DNA of 56,810 nt from an uncultured Opitutales bacterium (GTDB taxonomy: Bacteria > Verrucomicrobiota > Verrucomicrobiia > Opitutales > Intestinicryptomonadaceae). The position numbers and the translations under genes were made by a program. Positions 33,562-42,222 of this stretch are shown here, piece by piece. The stretch is from contig URJY01000010.1 of the NCBI GenBank assembly GCA_900548275.1, positions 1 through 56,810 of the forward strand, given 5' to 3'. How positions within the stretch are numbered: position 1 is the first letter of the stretch; every line of letters begins with the position of its first letter. The notes below the pieces were generated by a model. That model was not told where the DNA came from. It did not search any database and was given only the letters and a program-made list of their open reading frames with translations.

Positions 33562-33597
33562 CAAAAAAACCGCGTCGGAAAAGCTCCGAGGCGGTTT
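33562..33597 (-). terminator. Terminator after ffh
   Basis: On the minus strand, arms AAACCGC-CTCGGA and TCCGA-GCGGTTT type (33567-33579 with 33585-33597) are followed by T7. It is almost identical in sequence to 31932-31967, so the pair may reflect a duplicated terminator. Confidence 0.78.
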
Positions 33598-33618
33598 GCC
33601 GATTGCTTGCGGACGGCA

Positions 33619-34953
33619 CTACATTCCGCGCTTGCGCATTGCGTTCATCATTCCCGCCATTCGGCGTTTGCCCTTTTCGCCGCGCATCATCTTCATCATT
33701 TTGCGCATTCCCTCGAACTGCTTGAGCAGTGCGTTTACGTCGCGCACCTGCGTGCCCGAGCCCGCCGCTATTCTCAGCCTGCGGCGCGCGTTTATGATGT
33801 TTGGGTTGCGGCGTTCGTCGGGGGTCATCGAAAGGATAATCGCCTCGGTTTGGCGCATTTTCTTTTCCTCGCGCTCGCCCACGTTTATGCCGCTCAGCCC
33901 CGGAATCATCTTGATTATGCTGCCCATCGAGCCGAGCTTTTTTATCTGCCGCATTTGCGAAAGAAAGTCTTCGAGGTCGAATTCCGCCCTGCGGAGTTTT
34001 TCCGCCATTTTCTGGGCTTCCTCCGCGTCGATTGTCTCCTGCGCGCGTTCGACAAGGCTGACAACGTCGCCCATTCCGAGGATGCGCTGGGTCATTCGGT
34101 CGGGGTGGAAGATTTCGATGTTCTCGAGCTTTTCGCCCGTGCCGACGAATTTAATCGGCGCGCCCGAGACAGTCTTTATCGAGAGAGCCGCGCCGCCGCG
34201 TGCGTCGCCGTCGAGCTTCGTGAGAACGACGCCCGTAATTTGCACGGCTTCGTTGAAGGCCTTTGCCACGTTCACCGCCTCCTGCCCGAGGGCTGCGTCG
34301 GCGACGAGCAGCACTTCCTGCGGCTTTTCGACCTCCCTGAGTTTTACGATTTCGGCGATTAGCTCTTGGTCTATCTGCAGTCTGCCCGCCGTGTCGAAAA
34401 TCACTGCGTCCGCGCCGTCGGCGACTGCGAGCTTTTCGAGCCGTTCGGCGAGCGCGGGCACGTCTTTTGAGTTTCTGTCGGAGTATACCGCAACGCCGAT
34501 TTGTTTGCCGAGTGTCTCCAGTTGGTCGATTGCCGCGGGGCGGTAGATGTCGCACGCTATCAGCGCGGGCTTCATTCCGCGCTTTTTGAGCATGCCCGCG
34601 ATTTTCGCGGATGTCGTGGTTTTGCCCGAGCCGTGGAGACCGACCATCATTATCTTCAGCGGGCGTATCGGCGAGAGTTCCGTAGAGCCTTCGCCGAGCA
34701 GACGCTCGAGCTCGTCGCTGATGATTTTTATCACCTGCTGACCGGGGGTGATTGATTTTATCACCTCCTGCCCTACGCACTTTTCGCGCACCCTTTCGGT
34801 GAACTCGCGGGCGACCTTGAAATGCACGTCCGCCGACAGAAGGGCTTTGCGGACTTCGCCGAGAGCCTCCGCCATATTTTCGTCGGTCAGTTTTCCCAGA
34901 CCGCGAAGATTGCGCAGGGCTTTCGACAGATTTTCCGTAAGACCTTCAAACAT
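33619..34953 (-). CDS. ffh: Signal recognition particle protein Ffh (SRP54)
   Basis: Ffh binds signal sequences of nascent membrane proteins and delivers ribosomes to FtsY. The 444-residue product has the N domain (1-90) and GTPase G1 GLHGSGKTTT (105-114). It also has DIYRPAAIDQL, DTAGRLQID (G3), TKLDGDARGGAALS (G4) and GTGEKLENIEIFHP. The methionine-rich M domain (about 300-444, ending RMAGMMNAMRKRGM) holds the signal-binding groove. It is 18 bases after serS on the same strand and ends at terminator 33562. The SRP RNA gene is not seen in the window. Confidence 0.98.
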   Translation of the reverse strand: MFEGLTENLSKALRNLRGLGKLTDENMAEALGEVRKALLSADVHFKVAREFTERVREKCVGQEVIKSITPGQQVIKIISDELERLLGEGSTELSPIRPLKIMMVGLHGSGKTTTSAKIAGMLKKRGMKPALIACDIYRPAAIDQLETLGKQIGVAVYSDRNSKDVPALAERLEKLAVADGADAVIFDTAGRLQIDQELIAEIVKLREVEKPQEVLLVADAALGQEAVNVAKAFNEAVQITGVVLTKLDGDARGGAALSIKTVSGAPIKFVGTGEKLENIEIFHPDRMTQRILGMGDVVSLVERAQETIDAEEAQKMAEKLRRAEFDLEDFLSQMRQIKKLGSMGSIIKMIPGLSGINVGEREEKKMRQTEAIILSMTPDERRNPNIINARRRLRIAAGSGTQVRDVNALLKQFEGMRKMMKMMRGEKGKRRMAGMMNAMRKRGM

Positions 34954-34971
34954 AAATCGGGGGAGTTTGCG

Positions 34972-36234
34972 TTAGCCGATTGTTTCGCCGCCGTACCAGT
35001 GCCTGAGCACTTCGGGGATTTGGACTTTGCCGTCGTCGCGCACGTTGTTTTCGAGCAGCGCGGCAAGCACGCGGGGAATCGCCAAGCCCGAGCCGTTGAG
35101 CGTGTACACGTTGCGCGGCTTGCCGCCGTCGGCGGGGCGGAAGCGGATATTGGCGCGGCGCGCCTGAAAGTCGGTAAAGCAGGAGCAGCTTGAAACTTCG
35201 AGCCACTTTTGCTGACCCGCCGCCCACACTTCGAGGTCGAACTGTTTTGCGTGGGGGAAGCCGATGTCGCCCGTGCAGATTGCAAGCACGCGGTAGGGCA
35301 GGTTGAGCTTTTGCAGGATTTTTTCCGCGTCCTTGCGGAGCTTTTCAAGCTCTTCCATTCCGTGGTCGGGGTGCACCCATTTTACAAGCTCGACTTTGTC
35401 GAACTGGTGCAGGCGGTTGAGACCGCGCACGTCCTTGCCCCAGCTGCCCGCTTCGCGGCGGAAGCACGGGGTGTAGCCGCAGGCGTAGATGGGCAGCTGC
35501 GATTCGTCGAAAACTTCGTCGCGGAAGAAATTCGTTACGGGCACTTCGGCGGTGGGAATCATATAGTAGTCGTCCTGCGCGTCGTGGTACATTTGCCCCT
35601 CCTTGTCGGGCAGCTGACCCGTTGCGGTCGCGCTTGCGGCGTTGACCATAATGGGGCACATAAGTTCGCGGTAGCCGTTGTTGCGCGCTTCGTCGAGGAA
35701 CAGCGCGAGCAGCGAGCGCACGAGGCGCGCCATATCGCCCACGTAGAACGGGAAGCCCGCGCCCGTAACCTTTACGCCGCGTTTGAAGTCGAGCAGCTCG
35801 TTGAAGAAGGGCAAATCCCAGTGGGGGACGGCGTTCCTGATTTGGCTTACGTCGCCCCAAGTGTAGACGGTGACGTTGTCTTTGTCGCTCTTGCCCACGG
35901 GCACGGAGTCGTCGGGGATGTTCGGAATTGTAAGGAGCATCGACTTCCACTTCTTCTCGGCTTCGTTTGCCGCCGCTTCGAGTTCCTTTACCTTAGCCGA
36001 AACCGCCTTCATTTCGGCTACCTTTTCCCTGAATTCGGGCGAGCCTTTCGGAAGCTCCGCCATTGCCTTGCTCGCAACGTTTTGCGCGTTGCGGGCGTCT
36101 TCGAAAGCCTGAAGTGTCTTGCGTCTTTCGACATCGAAAGCCATAATCGCGTCGATGTCGCAGTCGAACTTCTTGAGCGCGATTTTTTCTTTTACGTAGT
36201 CGGGGCGTTCCCTCAATATTTTTACGTCTATCAT
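34972..36234 (-). CDS. serS: Serine--tRNA ligase
   Basis: A class II synthetase that charges tRNA-Ser (and tRNA-Sec). The 420-residue product starts MIDVKILRERPDYVKEKIA. The long antiparallel coiled-coil arm (about 30-100) includes AFEDARNAQNVASKAM and FREKVAEMKAVSAKVKELEA. Motif 2 is PCFRREAGSWGKDVRGLNRLHQF and motif 3 is GSGLAIPRVLAALLENN. It lies upstream of ffh with an 18-base gap, so both are probably cotranscribed. Confidence 0.97.
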   Translation of the reverse strand: MIDVKILRERPDYVKEKIALKKFDCDIDAIMAFDVERRKTLQAFEDARNAQNVASKAMAELPKGSPEFREKVAEMKAVSAKVKELEAAANEAEKKWKSMLLTIPNIPDDSVPVGKSDKDNVTVYTWGDVSQIRNAVPHWDLPFFNELLDFKRGVKVTGAGFPFYVGDMARLVRSLLALFLDEARNNGYRELMCPIMVNAASATATGQLPDKEGQMYHDAQDDYYMIPTAEVPVTNFFRDEVFDESQLPIYACGYTPCFRREAGSWGKDVRGLNRLHQFDKVELVKWVHPDHGMEELEKLRKDAEKILQKLNLPYRVLAICTGDIGFPHAKQFDLEVWAAGQQKWLEVSSCSCFTDFQARRANIRFRPADGGKPRNVYTLNGSGLAIPRVLAALLENNVRDDGKVQIPEVLRHWYGGETIG

Positions 36235-36308
36235 AATCGTGTAAATATGGGCGAAGTCGGTTTGTTTTTCAACGAAAAACTGAGTTGCGGATGTCGAAAA
36301 GCGCGGAA

Positions 36309-36344
36309 CAAAAAACCCGCTTCGCGTTTCGGGCGTTGCGGGTT
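36309..36344 (-). terminator. Terminator after SulP transporter gene
   Basis: AACCCGC (36314-36320) pairs with GCGGGTT (36338-36344). Read on the minus strand the stem is followed by T6. It separates the SulP gene from serS. Confidence 0.65.
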
Positions 36345-36367
36345 CGGTATTTCGTTTTGCCGTCGGG

Positions 36368-38068
36368 CTATTGTTGTCGGGCTTTTGCCTCTTCGTCGGC
36401 TTTCAGGATTTCGCGCGATTTCTCGAGCGCGGCGTCGATGTTTTCCAGAACCCTGTCTTCGCCGATTTTTTCGAGGAAGCCCGACTTCTGCATCATATGG
36501 AGCGGCTGCGAGTGCGCGCCCGTGATAATCATATCCACGCCCTTTGCCTTGAGCTTGTCGTAGAGGTGGTCGAGCACGTCGAGAGCCGTCGCGTCCATCG
36601 CCAGAACCGTGCGCATGCGCAAAATGGCGATGCGCGGACGTTCGCCCATCGATGTCAGAATGCTTTCGAGCTTGTCCGCCGCGCCGAACATCAGCGCGCC
36701 GAAGATGCGGAAAATCATCACGCCTTCGGGGATGTCCTTGCCTTCGAGCGAGTACTTTGCGAGGTTCGTTTCAAGATTCTTGTCTACAAGCATTACCTTT
36801 GTCGTCTGCGATACCCTTCTGATGAAGAGCATCGCCGCCAGAATCATACCCACTTCTATCGCAAGGGTAAGACCGAAGACGACCGTCAGCAGGAAAGTCG
36901 CCATAAACACGGTGTCGTCGGAGCGGGGCAGGCGGCGCATTTCGGGGAACGCCGACCAGTCGCCCATATTGAACGCCACCACGAAAAGAACCGCCGAGAG
37001 CGTCGCAAGCGGGATGTACTGCGCGTAGGGCGCGGCGAATACGAGTATACAGAGCAGCACAACGCAGTGTACCACGCCCGCAATCGGCGTGTGTCCGCCG
37101 TTTTTGATGTTGGTTGCTGTGCGAGCGATTGCGCCCGTCGCGGGGATTCCGAGGAAGAAGGGGGCGGCGATGTTCGCCATACCCTGCGCGATAAGCTCCT
37201 GATTCGAATCGTGCTTGTCGTCTATCATTCCGTCCGCTACGACCGCCGACAGCAGCGATTCAATAGCCGCAAGAAGCGCGATTGTAAAGGCGGGCATAGT
37301 CAGGTTTTTGATGTTGGCGAAATCTATTTCAATCCACTTGAATTGGGGCAGCGAGTTCGGAATGTCGCCGAAGCGCGTGTAGATTGTCTCGGTCTGCCAG
37401 CCGAATTTCGCCATTGCAAGCGCGGCGAACGTGCCCACGAAAATCGCGCCGATTTGCCCCGGAACGCGCCTGCGCCACGACAGCGGCCAGTAGACTATTA
37501 CGAGCATCGAAAGTATTCCGATGAAAAGCGTGGGCAGATGGGTTGTCGTTATCGCGTTGAAAATTGCGGCGCATTTGGGAATGAAGTCCTCGGGCATTTT
37601 CTCTATCTGCAGACCGAAGAAATCCTTGACTTGCGTCGACATAATCAGAATGGCGATGCCGTTCGTAAAGCCGACAACCACGGGGCGCGGAATGTAGCGG
37701 ATTGCGTTGCCCATTTTCGTGATTCCCATTATGATTAGGAACACGCCCGCCATCAGCGTTGCAACCGCGAGCGACGCGTAGCCGTATTGCCCGATTATGC
37801 CCGCCACGATTACGATGAACGCGCCCGTCGGGCCGCCTATCTGCACTTTCGAGCCGCCGAAAACCGAGATTATGAAGCCCGCGATAATCGCCGTGTATAT
37901 GCCCTGTTCGGGAGTTACGCCGCTTGCTATGCCGAAAGCCATCGCCAACGGAAGCGCGAGAATGCCCACGCTGAAGCCCGCGCACAAATCGGCTGCGAAA
38001 ACGGAACGGTCATAACCCCTAAGGCAGTCAAGCAACTTGGGGTGGAACGAGAATTTGGAATTGCTCAT
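36368..38068 (-). CDS. SulP-family anion transporter with STAS domain
   Basis: A 566-residue inner-membrane SulP (SLC26-like) carrier for sulfate, bicarbonate or related anions. About 10-14 membrane spans run from residue 20 (FAADLCAGFSVGILALPLAM) to about 420. Family markers are GIASGVTPEQGIYTAIIAGF, GGSKVQIGGPTGAFIVIV, SLLSAVVADGMI and AQGMANIAAPFF. The cytoplasmic STAS domain (about 440-550) includes MVIFRIFGALMFGAAD-like and LRMRTVLAMDATALDVL, which holds the phospho-Ser/Asp site region. The substrate cannot be assigned; no carbonic anhydrase neighbours it. It overlaps the zinc-ribbon gene by ATGA. Confidence 0.93.
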   Translation of the reverse strand: MSNSKFSFHPKLLDCLRGYDRSVFAADLCAGFSVGILALPLAMAFGIASGVTPEQGIYTAIIAGFIISVFGGSKVQIGGPTGAFIVIVAGIIGQYGYASLAVATLMAGVFLIIMGITKMGNAIRYIPRPVVVGFTNGIAILIMSTQVKDFFGLQIEKMPEDFIPKCAAIFNAITTTHLPTLFIGILSMLVIVYWPLSWRRRVPGQIGAIFVGTFAALAMAKFGWQTETIYTRFGDIPNSLPQFKWIEIDFANIKNLTMPAFTIALLAAIESLLSAVVADGMIDDKHDSNQELIAQGMANIAAPFFLGIPATGAIARTATNIKNGGHTPIAGVVHCVVLLCILVFAAPYAQYIPLATLSAVLFVVAFNMGDWSAFPEMRRLPRSDDTVFMATFLLTVVFGLTLAIEVGMILAAMLFIRRVSQTTKVMLVDKNLETNLAKYSLEGKDIPEGVMIFRIFGALMFGAADKLESILTSMGERPRIAILRMRTVLAMDATALDVLDHLYDKLKAKGVDMIITGAHSQPLHMMQKSGFLEKIGEDRVLENIDAALEKSREILKADEEAKARQQ

Positions 38069-38433
38069 TTGGAGAGGAAATCTTTAAAGAACGCGGAAAC
38101 GTCGAATTGCGAGTCGGGGATATATGTGAATGCGAAGCAGTTGTCGCAAACCCCTATGTTTCTGTTTTTTCTGAGGTATTCTATTTCGTCCGCGTCTATT
38201 TCCGCGCCGCAGGCGGAACACTTGCCGCCCGCCACTTCGGCCAAGCCGCTCTTGCCGTCCGACTCGAGCCTGTCGAAATGCGACAGCGCAAACGAGGGAA
38301 TCTGGCGGCGGTTGTTGGCGATAAGGTCGCGGAGTTTCTGGATGTCATCGTCGGACATTACGTTGGAGTCGATAAGCTTGCGCGCCTGCCGAATCTGCAA
38401 AAGTTTTACGATAATGTCTTCCGTATGTTTCAT
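38065..38433 (-). CDS. C4-type zinc-ribbon protein, function unknown
   Basis: A 122-residue protein with an N-terminal helical region (MKHTEDIIVKLLQIRQARK, IQKLRDLIANNRRQIP) and a C-terminal zinc ribbon GKCSACGAEIDADEIEYLR...GVCDNCFAF (CxxC-x20-CxxC). This arrangement resembles the C4-type zinc-ribbon domain family (PF02591), though shorter because the usual long coiled coil is missing. A nucleic-acid or protein-binding regulator is possible. The stop overlaps the start of the SulP gene (ATGA), so the pair is translationally coupled. Start 38433 gives a short gene with sensible N-terminus; the open frame extends further. Confidence 0.75.
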   Translation of the reverse strand: MKHTEDIIVKLLQIRQARKLIDSNVMSDDDIQKLRDLIANNRRQIPSFALSHFDRLESDGKSGLAEVAGGKCSACGAEIDADEIEYLRKNRNIGVCDNCFAFTYIPDSQFDVSAFFKDFLSK

Positions 38434-38525
38434 CTTGTAATTGCGGGAGTAGAAAGAATTTTCAATCCATTTGCAAGGAAAATTGCATTGCAATCCGTGG
38501 CAATGGTCAAAATTTTTTAACTTGA

Positions 38526-38539
38526 CTCTAACGTTAGAG
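38526..38539. promoter_or_regulatory. 14-bp perfect palindrome, operator candidate
   Basis: CTCTAACGTTAGAG is a perfect palindrome with a central CG. It overlaps a TTGACT box (38522-38527) and lies 22 bases before the start codon of the glycosidase at 38561. LacI/GalR-type operators have this length, symmetry and CG centre. No such regulator is encoded in the window. Confidence 0.45.
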
Positions 38540-38560
38540 CAGGATACCCGTCTTTTCAAT

Positions 38561-40354
38561 ATGAATAACTTTTCCGCAAAGACAACTTTTGCACTTTCGC
38601 TGTTTGCGTTTTGTTCGTCGCTCTACGCTGAAAGTGTAGATTTAACCTATACGCTCGTCGGCAAAAAACCGCGTACCGAAACCGTGAAGCTCGAGGAGGT
38701 TTCGCCCGATACTTTCCGCTTGCGCATTCCGAAGGCGTCGATTGCCGGCGACGTTGCGTATCTGGAAATCGCCCCCGAGTTCGCCCGTGCGAAGGTCGGC
38801 GACGACGGCTATCTGGTTCTTCCCAACGGCGTTCTGACGCGCTTCAAAGACCGCAAGGACGGCAATGTGGGCATCAACAGGGCGCAGATGGCGTTTGTCG
38901 GCTCGAAAACCCCGAGCGGAACGTACGTTGCCATTGTCAAGGGGATGCCATATTCGTTTTCGGCAAAAAACGTCAAAAAGGGCGGCGAGTACAGGCAGGT
39001 CATTTACTATAAGTTCAAGGACCGCAAGCCCTATGCCGACGTGCTCGTCGATTTCAAAAAGCTTTCGGGCGATTCCGCCGACTATTCGGGAATGGCGCGC
39101 GAATACCGCAAGTACAAACTCGACACGGGGGCGGTGCGCCCGCTTTCCGAAAAGATAAAGGAAAAACCTGCGCTCAAGTATTGCATCGACGCGCCCGAAA
39201 TCAGAATCCGCCAAGGCTGGAAGCCCGCGCCGCCGAAAATCCGCCGTCAGACTCCCGAAAACGAACCGCCGATGAAAGTGGTGGTGACGTTCGACAGAGT
39301 CGGCGACATCGTGCGCGAGCTCAAAAAGCAGGGCGTGGACAAGGCGGAGCTTTGTCTTGTGGGTTGGAACATACGCGGGCACGACGGACGCTATCCGCAG
39401 ATGTTCCCCGTCGAACCGTCGTTGGGCGGCGAAGCGAAGCTGCGTAAGCTCATTAAAAACACTCTCGCCGACGGTTATCAAATCACCTGCCACACAAACA
39501 GCACCGACGCGTACGAAATCGCCGAAAATTGGGACGAAGAATACATCATCAAAGATCCGAGCGGAAAAATGGTCAAAAACGACACCCCGTGGAGCGGCGG
39601 CGATATGTACCAAGTCTGTTGGAAACGCGCCTACGAGCGGTTCGGCGAACACGATTTGAGGCGCGTTGCCGATCTCGGATTCAAGGGCATGCACTATATC
39701 GACGTCGTTTCGTGCGTAGCCGCGCGCGACTGTTTCGACCCGCGACATCCGACGAATCCCGACGAGGCGGCGGCGTATATGAACAAGATTTTCGAATACT
39801 GCAACGGCGCGTTCGGCGGCTCGATGTCGGAGGGCGGCTACGACCACTGCTTCTCGGTTGTCGATTCCGTTCTCTACGTCTCGTTCCTGTTGGGGAAGGA
39901 GAACCGCAAGTTTGTCGACGCGCAGGTGCCGCTTTTCCCGCTGGTCTACCACGGCATTACGCTCTACAACCCCGGTCCCTACACAATCAACCACACCATC
40001 AAGGATGCGAAGGTGCAGCTTAAGCTTGTCGAATTCGGCGGGCGTCCGAGTTTCTACTTCCACTCCAAGTTCCTCGACAGCAAGGCGAATTGGATGGGCG
40101 AAGACGACATCACCTGCCAGACCGACGAAAAGCTCGCGCACGACGTAGGCAAAATCAAACAGGCGTACGACGAGTACAAAAAACTCGCCTACCTGCAGCT
40201 GTGCTTTATGGACAAGCACGGGGAGATTGCCCCGAACGTTTTCGTATCGCGCTATTCCGACGGCAGCGAGATTGTCTCGAACTATTCGGACAAGCCGTTC
40301 GCCTACAAGTCGCAGACCGTGAGACCGCTCGGCTACATGCTTTTCAAAAAATAG
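38561..40354 (+). CDS. Secreted GH101/DUF5696-like putative glycosidase
   Basis: A 597-residue exported protein with signal peptide KTTFALSLFAFCSSLYA. A beta-rich N-terminal domain (about 20-200, including VLPNGVLTRFKDRK) precedes a TIM-barrel-like domain: VVTFDRVGDIVRELKKQGVD, YQITCHTNSTDAYE, GMHYIDVVSC, DCFDPRHPTNPDEA, GGSMSEGGYDHC. Asp381 (HYIDV) and Glu424 (SEGG) are candidate catalytic residues, by likeness to GH101 endo-alpha-N-acetylgalactosaminidases and DUF5696 proteins. This is inference; no assay-backed family assignment can be made here. Start 38561 gives the signal peptide. It has the operator candidate upstream and a terminator at 40381, so it is a single-gene unit. Confidence 0.65.
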   Translation: MNNFSAKTTFALSLFAFCSSLYAESVDLTYTLVGKKPRTETVKLEEVSPDTFRLRIPKASIAGDVAYLEIAPEFARAKVGDDGYLVLPNGVLTRFKDRKDGNVGINRAQMAFVGSKTPSGTYVAIVKGMPYSFSAKNVKKGGEYRQVIYYKFKDRKPYADVLVDFKKLSGDSADYSGMAREYRKYKLDTGAVRPLSEKIKEKPALKYCIDAPEIRIRQGWKPAPPKIRRQTPENEPPMKVVVTFDRVGDIVRELKKQGVDKAELCLVGWNIRGHDGRYPQMFPVEPSLGGEAKLRKLIKNTLADGYQITCHTNSTDAYEIAENWDEEYIIKDPSGKMVKNDTPWSGGDMYQVCWKRAYERFGEHDLRRVADLGFKGMHYIDVVSCVAARDCFDPRHPTNPDEAAAYMNKIFEYCNGAFGGSMSEGGYDHCFSVVDSVLYVSFLLGKENRKFVDAQVPLFPLVYHGITLYNPGPYTINHTIKDAKVQLKLVEFGGRPSFYFHSKFLDSKANWMGEDDITCQTDEKLAHDVGKIKQAYDEYKKLAYLQLCFMDKHGEIAPNVFVSRYSDGSEIVSNYSDKPFAYKSQTVRPLGYMLFKK

Positions 40355-40380
40355 CGGCGCGTTTTTCCCCCGCGCTTCCG

Positions 40381-40414
40381 AACGTCCGCAGGCTTTGCTT
40401 TGCGGGCGTTTTTT
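40381..40414 (+). terminator. Terminator after GH101-like gene
   Basis: AACGTCCGCA (40381-40390) pairs fully with TGCGGGCGTT (40401-40410), one G-T pair included, followed by T6. Confidence 0.8.
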
Positions 40415-40451
40415 CTTGAACGGACGGCGCGGAACTTTTAGATTTTCCGCC

Positions 40452-41582
40452 ATGTTCAAGTTTATATTCGCATCGATTTTGCTCTCCGTTGCCGCTGCGC
40501 CCGTTTTCGCGCAGGACATCGCAAAGCTCGACAGGAATTTTGCGCCCGAAAAAGTCGACGGCGTTGAAGTCGTCTACCGCAATGCGTTCGAGAAACCGTT
40601 CGTGCTCGAGGGCTTTCCGTGGTACTCGAAAGAGACGATGGGCAAAAATCTCTACCGCCTGCCGCGCACGATTACCCCGAAAGACATCAGCGGCGGGGTC
40701 TGGCAGCTGGCAAACCACACTTCGGGCGGAGTCGTGCGCTTCCGCACCGATTCGCGCTGCATTACAATCCGCGCGAGCATACTCAACCAGAAACCGAAAA
40801 TGGGGCATATGCCCGACACGGGCTCTTCGGGTTTCGACATTTTCCGCAACCGCAACGAGCACGTCAAAACGATAAATCCCGCGCACTACAAGGACGAAAT
40901 TCCCCGCCCGCTCGTGGCTGTAGCGGCAAAATCGGGGACGGGGAAAATGTGCGACTACGCAATCTACCTGCCGCTATACAACGGTCTCTATTCGCTCGAA
41001 ATAGGGCTTTCGCCCGACGCGAAAATCGAAGAGCCGACGCCGCATAAAATAAAAAAACCGATTCTCTTCTACGGTTCGTCGATAACGCAGGGCGCGTGCG
41101 CAAGCAGAACATCGAATTCGTATTCGGCTATGCTCTGCCGCGAGCTCGACGCGCCGATGATAAACTTGGGCTTTTCGGGCAATGCAAAGGGCGAGCCGAA
41201 AATGGCGGAGCTTATCGCCTCGCTCGACCTTGCCGCATTCGTCTACGACTACGACTACAACGCCCCCAACGCCGAACACCTGCAGAAAACCCACGAGGCG
41301 TTTTTCAAACAAATAAGAAAGGCGCATCCCGACCTGCCGATAATCATCTTGGGAAAGATTACCGGTAGCACTGCCGAGCGCGACGCCATCGTCCGCGCGA
41401 CCTACGAAAACGCGGTCAAGGCGGGCGACAAAAAAGTGTGGTTTGTCGACGGCAAAAAACTCTTCGAGGGCGCGGACGTTTCGTACCTTACCGTGGACAA
41501 ATGCCATCCGAACGACTTGGGCTTCTATCTGATGTTCAGGAACAGCCTGCCGACGCTCAAGGCGGCGTTGGGCATTGAATAA
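40452..41582 (+). CDS. Secreted two-domain SGNH hydrolase (GxDLY + GDSL)
   Basis: A 376-residue exported esterase. The signal peptide FIFASILLSVAAAPVFA is followed by an N-terminal beta-sandwich with GKNLYRLPRTITPKDISGGV. This recalls the SGNH_hydro N-terminal GxDLY domain. The catalytic domain has FYGSSITQGACA (nucleophile Ser), LGFSGNAKGE, YDYDYNAPN (in place of GTND) and VDKCHPNDLGF (catalytic His). Such proteins act as carbohydrate or lipid esterases. It is 97 bases after the GH101-like gene, beyond its terminator, and ends at terminator 41601. Start ATG 40452 is chosen for the signal peptide. Confidence 0.85.
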   Translation: MFKFIFASILLSVAAAPVFAQDIAKLDRNFAPEKVDGVEVVYRNAFEKPFVLEGFPWYSKETMGKNLYRLPRTITPKDISGGVWQLANHTSGGVVRFRTDSRCITIRASILNQKPKMGHMPDTGSSGFDIFRNRNEHVKTINPAHYKDEIPRPLVAVAAKSGTGKMCDYAIYLPLYNGLYSLEIGLSPDAKIEEPTPHKIKKPILFYGSSITQGACASRTSNSYSAMLCRELDAPMINLGFSGNAKGEPKMAELIASLDLAAFVYDYDYNAPNAEHLQKTHEAFFKQIRKAHPDLPIIILGKITGSTAERDAIVRATYENAVKAGDKKVWFVDGKKLFEGADVSYLTVDKCHPNDLGFYLMFRNSLPTLKAALGIE

Positions 41583-41600
41583 AACGCGGAACGCGGGCAC

Positions 41601-41640
41601 AAAAAACGCGCGGAGCTTTTCGGGGCTTCGCGCGTTTTTT
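41601..41640. terminator. Bidirectional terminator
   Basis: AAAAAACGCGCG (41601-41612) pairs with CGCGCGTTTTTT (41629-41640) around a long loop, with A and T tracts on both sides. It serves the SGNH gene (plus) and the membrane protein gene (minus). Confidence 0.8.
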
Positions 41641-41643
41641 CGT

Positions 41644-42069
41644 TTAAAGGAAATCGGGATTGTCCTTGTAGAAAACCAGATATACCGCGTAGAGATAACA
41701 GAAAAGATACACGCTGAAAATCGTGAGCAGCACCATCCACGCGCCCATCACAAACGGCAGATCGACCCGCCCGCGGATTGCAAGCGTCGCCGCGCTCGCC
41801 GCAAAAAGGCACGCAACGTACGTCGCAAACGAAAGCACCGAAAACCGCGCGAGCGAACACTTGCCCGCGAATCCGCCGATACGCGTTCCGCGCGGGGCGA
41901 CCGCCGCGACAAGCGAAAGCGCGGACGAAACAACCAGCGGCAGCAACGCGTAGAGAATGTAGAGCGGATTCGAAAAATCGGCGCGTGCGTATATCGATCC
42001 CGCCGCCGCGAGCGGCGCGAATGTTACGGGATACAGGAGGTATAAAATGTTTTTGTTGCGGGTAATCAT
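41644..42069 (-). CDS. Small integral membrane protein, unknown
   Basis: A 141-residue protein with four predicted membrane helices: ILYLLYPVTFAPLAAAGSI, NPLYILYALLPLVVSSALSL, FATYVACLFAASAATLAIRG and MGAWMVLLTIFSVYLFCYLY. The N-terminus is short and basic, the C-terminus ends KDNPDFL. No family is recognised and no charged functional residues lie within the helices. It ends at terminator 41601 and is divergent from the HIRAN-ankyrin gene. Confidence 0.65.
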   Translation of the reverse strand: MITRNKNILYLLYPVTFAPLAAAGSIYARADFSNPLYILYALLPLVVSSALSLVAAVAPRGTRIGGFAGKCSLARFSVLSFATYVACLFAASAATLAIRGRVDLPFVMGAWMVLLTIFSVYLFCYLYAVYLVFYKDNPDFL

Positions 42070-42188
42070 TGCGTGAGAGTTTTGGGGCGCGGGCGGGCGC
42101 GGTCAAGAATATATTTTCGGCGCAATCGGGCAAAACTTTAGCCGCAATTTTTATCTTTACAAGCGTTCGATAAATTTCGAGACTCGAT

Positions 42189-42211
42189 CCCGAAGTTCGG
42201 TTCGCTTCGGG
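42189..42211 (+). repeat. Hairpin just upstream of HIRAN-ankyrin start
   Basis: CCCGAAG pairs with CTTCGGG around TTCGGTTCG, ending about 12-20 bases before the candidate start codons. It could affect translation initiation, or it may be chance in this GC-rich DNA. Confidence 0.35.
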
Positions 42212-42222
42212 CGGACTTGCGC

